Under the pieces are notes generated by a model. It had not been told where the DNA came from. It did no database searches and worked only from the letters and a program-made list of their open reading frames with translations. Both the position numbers and the translations under genes were made by a program. Shown here piece after piece: positions 1 through 4,426 of a DNA stretch of 35,979 nucleotides; position 1 is the first letter of the stretch, and each line of letters begins with the position of its first letter. Location of the stretch: positions 1-35,979 of IMG/VR virus record IMGVR_UViG_3300041809_000527; one strand, written 5' to 3'. The stretch comes from a virus.

Positions 1-549
1 AAGCCATTTCGCAAGAGACACTAAAGGCCGAAATCAGCGTGTAGTCTCAACAGATTAATGCCAGTGCAACGGGGGAGCCGCGGCCGCTGCGCCGGCGCTG
101 CTATGCGTGGACGCGCCCGCGCCAGGCGCCCGGCGGGGGATCTCCGGGAGGGGGTGTGGCCCTCTTTCGGAAACGAATGCCGGTCTGGCGAACCCGGAAG
201 CCCTTCAACAATTGGGGGCAAATTTGCGATTCGGGGGTTTGCGTTTGCGGTTTCGGGTGGTTTTCGTGGGTGGCGAAGTTGGCTCGAAAATTGGGGGTAA
301 TTTTGGTTTTGGCGGGTGCTTGCGAGCGACCTGGTGTGGTGATAATTTGCGGGCGGTTGACAAGGAACAGAGACACGAAGACTTAACCCCCTCCCCCCTT
401 CAGGCTTCTGTTGCTGAAGTCCCTTCCTTTCGGCGCGCTCACGGATTCAACCGTAAGTGCCTGCGTTTATTCGCAGATCAGGGCTGGCCGCCTCCCCGCT
501 CGCTCCCCGTCATTCACCGGGTTGTTCTTGCGGACGGCTTATGGGGTCT
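1..549. other. G-rich left end, no convincing gene
   Basis: This stretch lies downstream of the minus-strand zinc-ribbon gene and has no reading frame that I can recognise. Positions 205-320 hold recurring T-runs followed by five Gs (TTGGGGG, TTCGGGGG) on the plus strand. A minus-strand frame at 101-376 opens with GTG and has a GGAGG-type run about 13 nt upstream, but its product is rich in Pro, Thr, Arg and Gln and looks like translated low-complexity DNA. A plus-strand frame at 107-709 overlaps a better minus-strand gene and is rejected. It could be an intergenic repeat or a regulatory region. Confidence 0.4.
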
Positions 550-936
550 TCAAGCAGAGCCGGCGTTGCGTCTGATTGGCTGGGGCGCTGGCTTCTCCGT
601 CACTGGTGACTCAGAGTTATTGGCGTTCCAGACTTTCCACCCGCGATTCGGCAGAGGCTTCCCGTCGGCATCTTTTCGCTTGGGGAAGAGGCTTCCTTTT
701 TTGGTCTGACCGATTGCGAGATTGGCTTGGCAATCCCGGCAATGGATCTCGAAGTAGTCGTTGTCGTCAACCGTGCGGACGCGGTACTGGAAGTTTTGGC
801 CCTGGCAGGCCCCGCACGATTCGTCGGATTCAAAGATTTCCTGGAGTTCGGATACGGCCTTGAAGATGGCTTTTGCGCCTTCGCCTTCGACCTCGAAGAC
901 GATTCGGCCGGACCGGGTTTTGTAGTGTGCTTTCAT
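550..936 (-). CDS. phage zinc-ribbon protein (early-region type)
   Basis: The 128-residue product has an acidic helical N-terminal part (residues 1-37). A treble-clef-like region follows with CGAC at about 42-45 and CRDC at about 68-71, then GQTKKGSLFPKR and a short tail ending in RNAGSA. The order of a CxxC pair, a Y/F-E-x-x-C-x-x-C pair and a G-Q-x-K-x-G-x-LFPKR stretch is familiar from small proteins of siphophage and podophage replication or recombination regions. Zinc or nucleic-acid binding is likely but the exact role is unknown. The upstream minus-strand frame ends with TGA inside its ATG (ATGA), which suggests translational coupling. The ribosome-binding site is weak. Real-gene confidence is high, function confidence low. 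Confidence 0.8.
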   Translation of the reverse strand: MKAHYKTRSGRIVFEVEGEGAKAIFKAVSELQEIFESDESCGACQGQNFQYRVRTVDDNDYFEIHCRDCQANLAIGQTKKGSLFPKRKDADGKPLPNRGWKVWNANNSESPVTEKPAPQPIRRNAGSA

Positions 937-1124
937 GTACCCGTTCCCGAAGTCTGGCGGCAGGCGAGCGGTGGCCGGATGGCGGCCCGATTAAAGAACT
1001 CGGCAACTTTTTCCTTGTCCGTTTTCTTGTGGGTTACCGGATGTCGCCATTTCGAGCAATCCGAAAGGTAAACGCTTCGTATGTCACTGTTTTCGATGAA
1101 GTCGGAGGATGGATTGCGAGCCAT
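933..1124 (-). CDS. small hypothetical protein
   Basis: This 63-residue frame starts at ATG 1124 and ends with a TGA that overlaps the ATG of the next minus-strand gene (ATGA), the arrangement used throughout this genome. Residues 15-42 carry Cys23, His28 and His33 among basic and aromatic residues (SDCSKWRHPVTHKK), which could bind a metal, but no family is recognised. The ribosome-binding site is poor. Support comes from the coupling and from its position as the first gene left of the divergent control region. A non-coding leader for the zinc-ribbon gene is the alternative. Confidence 0.4.
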   Translation of the reverse strand: MARNPSSDFIENSDIRSVYLSDCSKWRHPVTHKKTDKEKVAEFFNRAAIRPPLACRQTSGTGT

Positions 1125-1132
1125 TTTTCGGT

Positions 1133-1164
1133 CTCAAAGTCGGACGGCGGGCCGGGACTTTGAG
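1133..1164. promoter_or_regulatory. 9-bp inverted repeat, operator candidate
   Basis: CTCAAAGTC (1133-1141) and GACTTTGAG (1156-1164) form perfect 9-bp arms separated by 14 bp. They lie just upstream of the minus-strand gene starting at 1124, inside the divergent intergenic region. No T-run follows on either strand, so an operator or a leader hairpin fits better than a terminator. Confidence 0.5.
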
Positions 1165-1194
1165 CAACCGTCCCGCCTACCCCGATTTCGTGCG

Positions 1195-1212
1195 TCTTAC
1201 CCGTCGGTAAGA
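1195..1212. promoter_or_regulatory. palindrome with CTTACC/GGTAAG arms
   Basis: TCTTACC, a CGTC spacer and GGTAAGA give 7-bp arms in the divergent region. The same hexamers, in the opposite order, form the hairpin at 15922-15939 in the capsid leader. An operator for one of the small regulators is possible. Confidence 0.4.
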
Positions 1213-1263
1213 ACAGATTCAGTTTGCATCAGGTGTTCCCCCGAGTCAAGAGGAATCTTTGGG

Positions 1264-1272
1264 TGCTACTAT
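1264..1272 (+). promoter_or_regulatory. extended -10 promoter for the plus-strand small-gene run
   Basis: TGC followed by TACTAT (1267-1272) matches an extended -10 element. The -35 region (around 1243-1249) is weak, as expected for this class. The predicted transcript start is at about 1279, the A of the first ATG, so the message would be leaderless. Confidence 0.5.
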
Positions 1273-1278
1273 CGGCAC

Positions 1279-1425
1279 ATGAGTGAGGCCTCCGAACGCA
1301 AGCAGCGCACTTGGGCCGGAACGCGGGAGTTGGATCGCCGCGCGCTGGCTCTGCTGGCTCAGGGGATGAGCTTGGACGCGGCGTACCGGAAGGCGATGGA
1401 CGAAATGGAAGGAAAGGCTAAATGA
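1279..1425 (+). CDS. small basic/helical protein, first gene of plus-strand run
   Basis: The product has 48 residues: a charged N-terminus (MSEASERKQR) followed by a helix with a hydrophobic face (ELDRRALALLAQGMSLDAAYRKAMDEM). The -LxxGMSLDxAYRKA- part resembles a helix-turn-helix-like or DNA-binding segment of small phage proteins, but I do not assign a family. An upstream ATG at 1081 would add 66 residues of unlikely composition, so the ATG at 1279 next to a -10 box is preferred. Its TGA overlaps the next ATG (ATGA). Confidence 0.7.
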   Translation: MSEASERKQRTWAGTRELDRRALALLAQGMSLDAAYRKAMDEMEGKAK

Positions 1426-1583
1426 CACATTACACGAGGTCTACCGATGTGATTGAGGCTGCTTGCGGGGAACCGCTGGGTCAGGACGATCTTCTATTGC
1501 TCGCACCGGGAACCGGCACCGATTGCCCGAAGTGCTTAGAAGCCTTGAAAGACGAAAAGCCAACGGAAAAACAGCCGCAATAA
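1422..1583 (+). CDS. small protein with CPKC knuckle
   Basis: This 53-residue frame begins MTHYTRSTDVIEAACGEPL and ends EKPTEKQPQ. It carries Cys15 and a CPKC pair at residues 35-38, one of many CxxC proteins in the window. ATGA overlap with the previous gene and a GGAAAGG stretch about 5 nt before the ATG support it. It is acidic and soluble. Function unknown. Confidence 0.65.
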   Translation: MTHYTRSTDVIEAACGEPLGQDDLLLLAPGTGTDCPKCLEALKDEKPTEKQPQ

Positions 1584-1592
1584 AAATTCTTA

Positions 1593-1621
1593 TTGCATTT
1601 TTCTCGCGCTTACCGTATTCT
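1593..1621 (+). promoter_or_regulatory. sigma70-type promoter, near-leaderless
   Basis: TTGCAT (1593-1598), a 17-bp spacer and TATTCT (1616-1621) form a good housekeeping promoter. The start would fall near 1628, two bases before the ATG at 1630. The spacer ends in CTTACCG, the half-site seen in the palindromes at 1195 and 15933. Confidence 0.6.
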
Positions 1622-1629
1622 TGCAGCCG

Positions 1630-1812
1630 ATGGCAACCAAGTATGCAGAGCCTGGCTCGCGCCAGGTCAATGTAGCGGTCGCGGAGAGAATTTACCTGAA
1701 CGCGAAGGATTGCGCGCTGCGGGCCGGAATGCTGTTCCGCGCCTGGGTAGAACGGGCAATCAAAGAGCAGACCGAACGCGAGATCGCGCTGCGGAAAGAG
1801 GGCAAGTTGTGA
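1630..1812 (+). CDS. ribbon-helix-helix-like small DNA-binding protein
   Basis: The product has 60 residues from ATG 1630; an in-frame TTG at 1621 is less likely because it overlaps the -10 box. The pattern is a short strand (RQVNVAVAERIY), a helix (LNAKDCALRAGM), a turn and a second helix (LFRAWVERAIKEQTEREIAL), which is the Arc/MetJ ribbon-helix-helix layout. Such proteins dimerise and bind inverted repeats with the strand. If this is correct, the CTTACCG half-site in its own promoter makes autoregulation plausible. The fold call rests on pattern alone. The stop overlaps a GTG start (GTGA). Confidence 0.65.
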   Translation: MATKYAEPGSRQVNVAVAERIYLNAKDCALRAGMLFRAWVERAIKEQTEREIALRKEGKL

Positions 1813-1898
1813 CATTCCTGGCTGGTTTTATCGCCGGATTCATCCTGTGCGCCGCCATCACGGCCATCGCGCTCCGGTCGGGAGGACCGAACTTTTGA
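1809..1898 (+). CDS. 29-residue single-span membrane peptide
   Basis: The peptide starts MTFLAGFIAGFILCAAITAI and ends ALRSGGPNF. It is almost entirely one membrane span followed by a short polar tail. The GTG start overlaps the previous stop and has GAGGG about 8 nt upstream. Its own TGA overlaps the TTG of the next gene. A lysis-related or inner-membrane accessory role is possible but nothing specific is seen. Confidence 0.55.
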   Translation: MTFLAGFIAGFILCAAITAIALRSGGPNF

Positions 1899-2218
1899 AA
1901 ACGAGAACATGGGGAATCATAGCGTCTTTCCTGGTCTGTGTTGCAGTGCTGGGCGGCGTGCTGTACTGGATTTTCCGGCCGGTGTCGCATGAACTTCGCC
2001 TCATCCAGGACGAGGAGCGGCTGTCGGCGCAGTGGGCGGACCTGTCGAACGACATGAAGGGGCTGGTAGACAAGTTCAACGCGATGGACGCGGATAGGAC
2101 GCGCATCATCAACACGCTGAGGCATCTTTGCGAGTCCGAAAAAAAGACTGTCGGCCCCAATCAGATCACGCAGCGGCCCGGATGCGTGATGCCGCAACCG
2201 GGGGATCCGAAGAAATGA
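1895..2218 (+). CDS. membrane-anchored coiled-coil small protein
   Basis: The product has 107 residues from a TTG at 1895, chosen because GGAGG lies at 1881-1885 and the start overlaps the preceding TGA. One membrane span (residues 6-27, IIASFLVCVAVLGGVLYWIF) is followed by a charged helical region (32-80) and a Pro-rich tail. The N-in, helix-out form resembles inner-membrane spanins (Rz type), but no partner lipoprotein is nested here, so the similarity is only architectural. ATGA overlap with the next gene. Confidence 0.65.
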   Translation: MKTRTWGIIASFLVCVAVLGGVLYWIFRPVSHELRLIQDEERLSAQWADLSNDMKGLVDKFNAMDADRTRIINTLRHLCESEKKTVGPNQITQRPGCVMPQPGDPKK

Positions 2219-2412
2219 GTTGGCTGCTATTCAAACTTCGCTGGAACTGGCGTATCTGGCGGAATCGCTGCCCGGCGTGCAACTCCGACGCGCCCGCGCT
2301 CGATACCTGCTGGCTTTGCCACTATATCTACGGATACCCGGTCCCCCATTACGAGGAAGCGAAGGCGGTTTACCGCAAAGCGCTCTGCATCGCGCGCTGG
2401 AAGGAGGACTGA
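2215..2412 (+). CDS. small zinc-ribbon protein, Trp-rich N-terminus
   Basis: The product has 65 residues. The N-terminus is unusually Trp-rich and basic (MSWLLFKLRWNWRIWRNR). CPAC (19-22) and CWLC (32-35) then form a likely zinc ribbon, followed by a helical tail (YEEAKAVYRKAL). The ATG overlaps the previous stop; an upstream in-frame ATG at 2128 lies inside the previous gene and is rejected. Function unknown; nucleic-acid or protein contact is likely. Confidence 0.7.
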   Translation: MSWLLFKLRWNWRIWRNRCPACNSDAPALDTCWLCHYIYGYPVPHYEEAKAVYRKALCIARWKED

Positions 2413-2413
2413 A

Positions 2414-2716
2414 ATGGTCTGGTACTTTAACGTACTGCTTTGGTGCTTCTGGGTGCTCTGGACCGCCAACCCGGTTGCGAATCCACAATACCCGGCTCTG
2501 GTAGCGGAAGGATGGCCCTGCTGGGTGCAGGCCACGCCGGCCATTGGGGTTCCGAATGCGCAGGCGCCTGGAATGCCGCAACCGGCGTGCTGGTACGACC
2601 CGTCGAACACGAATAGCGGAACCGTCGGGCGCTTGCCCGAGTCCATGAGCGAGCCGGTTGCGATGGGGCCGGAAGGTCGCGCGGCGCCCGGTGGCGCAAT
2701 TGTCTCACGGAGGTAG
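2414..2716 (+). CDS. putative membrane or exported hypothetical protein
   Basis: The product has 100 residues, with an excellent AAGGAGG at 2401-2407. A Trp-rich hydrophobic N-terminus (residues 1-18) could be a membrane anchor. The rest is Pro/Gly/Ala-rich with two Cys (about residues 36 and 59) and looks disordered. Exported in the membrane-attached sense is possible. No family recognised. Confidence 0.6.
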   Translation: MVWYFNVLLWCFWVLWTANPVANPQYPALVAEGWPCWVQATPAIGVPNAQAPGMPQPACWYDPSNTNSGTVGRLPESMSEPVAMGPEGRAAPGGAIVSRR

Positions 2717-2718
2717 CA

Positions 2719-2895
2719 ATGCCGGCAGACGTAAACATCAGCCGGGAACGGTGGAACAAAATTCAGACTCAATTGGCAGCGGCGGAAGAACTGGCGGAGG
2801 CAGTTGAGGGGCATAGTGTTACTTACTGTCCGTGCCAGTCATGCGCGGCAATATCTAACGCGCTCGACAAGTATCGGGAGGCAACCAGGTGCTAA
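2719..2895 (+). CDS. small helical CPC-x2-C protein, copy A of a tandem pair
   Basis: The product has 58 residues starting MPADVNISRERWNKIQTQLA. A helix ending in AAEELAEA is followed by CPCQSC and a second helix (AISNALDKYREA). A CGGAGG sequence precedes the ATG. The next gene repeats the same plan (V-x-I-S-x-E-R-W, L-x-AAEE, C-x-C-x-x-C, AL-x-KY), so the two are tandem paralogues. The cysteines suggest a metal site. Function unknown. Confidence 0.7.
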   Translation: MPADVNISRERWNKIQTQLAAAEELAEAVEGHSVTYCPCQSCAAISNALDKYREATRC

Positions 2896-3074
2896 GTCCA
2901 GAGGCGGAGTATAACGTGAGTATAAGCCTGGAACGGTGGGAACAGGTGCAGAAGAAACTTGAAGCTGCCGAGGAAGTCGTAAGGGCTTTACAACTGTGGC
3001 TGACTGACCCGCGCGGCTGCCACTGCAACCTGTGCACCGCGCTCACCAAATACCTGGACGCATCCAATGGCTGA
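2889..3074 (+). CDS. small helical C-x-C-x2-C protein, copy B of a tandem pair
   Basis: The product has 61 residues from GTG 2889, with CGGGAGG at 2876-2882; it overlaps copy A by 7 bases. NVSISLERWEQVQKKLEAAEE matches copy A closely (quoted here as its shared blocks ISxERW and LxAAEE). CHCNLC and ALTKYLDA complete the correspondence. The linker between helix and cysteines is longer and Trp-containing. See copy A. Confidence 0.7.
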   Translation: MLSPEAEYNVSISLERWEQVQKKLEAAEEVVRALQLWLTDPRGCHCNLCTALTKYLDASNG

Positions 3075-3106
3075 ACTTTTCCCAGGCGAAGGAAAGGGAA
3101 TACCAA

Positions 3107-3484
3107 ATGGGCGCACTTTCTAGGATTTGGGAAAAACTTCGGGATAAGCCGTACAGGGATGCGTTCGTGGCATCGCAACTGAAGCGCGGCTTTGCCACCC
3201 AAACACGCGTTATGCTGAAGGACCGCCGCTGGACCCAAGCTGATCTCGCCGAACGCTCTGGATTGAAGCAAGGGGCGATTTCAAGGGCGTCAGACCCGGA
3301 TTACGGCAATCTGACTGTTAACACCATATTACGGATCGCATCCGGTTTCGATGTGGCCTACGTTGGACGGTTTGTTCCCTTCAGTGAGCTGGCCCAGCGG
3401 TACGAAAATCTGTCCGAATCTGCCCTAAGCGTTCCCAGCTTTGAAGAAGAGGCGCCCCCGCAGGAGCCTCTGGCCGGAAAATGA
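3107..3484 (+). CDS. XRE-family (lambda repressor-like) helix-turn-helix regulator
   Basis: The product has 125 residues from ATG 3107 (GGAAAGGGA upstream); an in-frame ATG at 3032 lies inside the preceding gene. Residues 43-80 carry the helix-turn-helix: WTQADLAERSGLKQGAISR, then a TVNTILRIASGF helix. The C-terminal part (VAYVGRFVPFSEL ... LSVPSFEEE) is shared by a known group of XRE proteins in bacteria and phages, where the same RFVPFSEL and VPSFEE blocks follow the DNA-binding domain. It probably controls the small-gene promoters. A 10-bp inverted repeat starts within its stop region and reaches to the next promoter. Confidence 0.85.
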   Translation: MGALSRIWEKLRDKPYRDAFVASQLKRGFATQTRVMLKDRRWTQADLAERSGLKQGAISRASDPDYGNLTVNTILRIASGFDVAYVGRFVPFSELAQRYENLSESALSVPSFEEEAPPQEPLAGK

Positions 3485-3569
3485 ACCGAGGCGAGATTGC
3501 AAGCCAACTCCAGCCGGAGGCGATGGTCCGGCAGCCTTAGGTTAAAAACTGCTTGGGAACTCGGTTCAT
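3481..3569. repeat. 10-bp inverted repeat bracketing the gap before a promoter
   Basis: ATGAACCGAG at 3481-3490 and CTCGGTTCAT at 3560-3569 are perfect reverse complements 69 bp apart. The first arm covers the XRE stop codon. The second lies directly upstream of the -10 box at 3578. Paired operators for the upstream regulator are a reasonable guess. Confidence 0.5.
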
Positions 3570-3570
3570 G

Positions 3571-3583
3571 TGCGAATTATAAT
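3571..3583 (+). promoter_or_regulatory. TATAAT -10 box, near-leaderless start
   Basis: A perfect TATAAT lies at 3578-3583. A weak -35 (TTGGGA, spacing 19) lies upstream. The predicted start is at about 3590, three bases before the ATG at 3593. A GGAG at 3584-3587 would then lie outside the message. Confidence 0.5.
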
Positions 3584-3592
3584 GGAGCCGAG

Positions 3593-3781
3593 ATGCCCTG
3601 GACAGAGCAACAAACCCGGTTCCTGCTTTCGGATGGATCTTCACTATCCGCCGAAAAGAAAGATGAAGTAAGGCAGGAGCTTCATGCGGACCCGTCCATC
3701 GGCCACCGAAAACCGGGACCGGCAGCAAACGCAAAAAGCATCGCGCGGTATCGAAGCTACCGGGCAAAGGAGAAGCAATGA
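3593..3781 (+). CDS. small phage protein (MPWTEQQ type)
   Basis: The product has 62 residues: MPWTEQQTRFLLSDGSSLS, a basic helical middle (EKKDEVRQELHADP), and a GHRKPGPA-type Lys/Arg-rich tail. Similar short proteins starting MPWTEQQ-x-RFLLS and containing a G-H-(R/K)-K motif occur just ahead of packaging genes in many tailed phages. Their role is not known to me. An upstream in-frame ATG at 3497 is rejected because it lies upstream of the promoter. ATGA overlap with the next gene. Confidence 0.7.
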   Translation: MPWTEQQTRFLLSDGSSLSAEKKDEVRQELHADPSIGHRKPGPAANAKSIARYRSYRAKEKQ

Positions 3782-3993
3782 CAGCCAAGACCCGCAACGC
3801 ATTACCCGATTCGGATTTCCTCGGTCCTGACCGCAGTTTTCCGGCGGGAGACGCCAAACATGCCAGATTAGCCATCGGCGGGGCGACCCGTGCCTACAAT
3901 GCCGGGAATATCAGCGAAGGGACCGAGGAACGCATCCAGGCGGCGGCGCGGAACCGGCTTGCACGGTACAAATCCAGCAGGAGCACAAAATGA
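3778..3993 (+). CDS. small phage protein with LPDSDF-x-GP-x-RSFP motif
   Basis: The product has 71 residues. The block ALPDSDFLGPDRSFPAGDAK followed by a basic helical region (TEERIQAAARNRLARY) belongs to a well-spread phage domain in which LPDS-x-F-x-x-P-x-x-R-x-(F/Y)-P-x-x-D precedes an Ala/Arg helix. It is often fused to or placed next to head-assembly proteins. Biochemical role unknown. AAGGAGAAG gives a good ribosome-binding site and the start overlaps the previous stop. Confidence 0.75.
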   Translation: MTAKTRNALPDSDFLGPDRSFPAGDAKHARLAIGGATRAYNAGNISEGTEERIQAAARNRLARYKSSRSTK

Positions 3994-4235
3994 AGAGGTG
4001 CACGCGGTGCGGCTCCGAACTCGATACATCGGGGCCACTCTGTCTTCAGTGCTTGGCGCTTATCGAATCATCCCGCCCTGAAGAAAGAATTCAGGCAGCC
4101 GTTCTCGCAGAACGGGAGCGCTGCGCAAAGATCGCGGAGGATACATCCAAAGCCTATGAGCTGCAAGATGCGGCATTCAATTCAGCGCGGGTGACAGCTT
4201 TGTGTATCGCGGAAAAGATACGGGGGGGCGTATGA
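3990..4235 (+). CDS. zinc-ribbon plus helical phage protein
   Basis: The product has 81 residues. An N-terminal zinc ribbon (CTRC at 4-7, CLQC at 18-21) is joined to a charged helix with ERERCAKIAED and ending ALCIAEKIRGG. The ERERCAKIAE helix is common in phage early proteins of unknown role. GCAGGAGC precedes the ATG; ATGA overlaps on both sides place it firmly in the operon. Confidence 0.75.
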   Translation: MKRCTRCGSELDTSGPLCLQCLALIESSRPEERIQAAVLAERERCAKIAEDTSKAYELQDAAFNSARVTALCIAEKIRGGV

Positions 4236-4423
4236 TTGTTCCCGCCACCCCGCGCGTCAACGCCATCCAGCAGGAGAAGGTCCGTGGTGCGCGCCTGCCC
4301 GGCGTGCCGAAGCTGCCCGCAATCCCGGCCATTGGCGTCAGCGGTGCTCCAAGAATGCCGCGCTATGCTTCTTTCCGCGCGCCGCGCACGGTTGGCGCGA
4401 TTAAAACACCGAGGGTGCCGTGA
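4232..4423 (+). CDS. small basic Pro-rich protein
   Basis: The product has 63 residues from ATG 4232, overlapping the previous stop. It has no acidic region to speak of and many Arg, Pro and Ala residues (for example PKLPAIPAIGVSGAPRMPRY), so it is probably disordered and could bind nucleic acid. It stands directly before the terminase, where a small terminase subunit might be expected, but it has no helix-turn-helix, so I do not call it one. Confidence 0.55.
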   Translation: MIVPATPRVNAIQQEKVRGARLPGVPKLPAIPAIGVSGAPRMPRYASFRAPRTVGAIKTPRVP

Positions 4424-4426
4424 CGA

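Noticed and set aside
101-376. 91-residue minus-strand frame with a G-rich run upstream
   Set aside because: GTG start with the G-run 13 nt away, Pro/Thr/Arg-rich product, no family; kept only as a mention in the left-end entry.
107-709. 200-residue plus-strand frame at the left end
   Set aside because: It overlaps the minus-strand zinc-ribbon gene, which has recognisable conserved cysteines and a coupled partner; the composition of the plus frame is Arg/Gly/Phe noise.
4232-4423. Small terminase subunit just before the large one
   Set aside because: The protein is basic and Pro-rich with no helix-turn-helix or oligomerisation helix; position alone is not enough.
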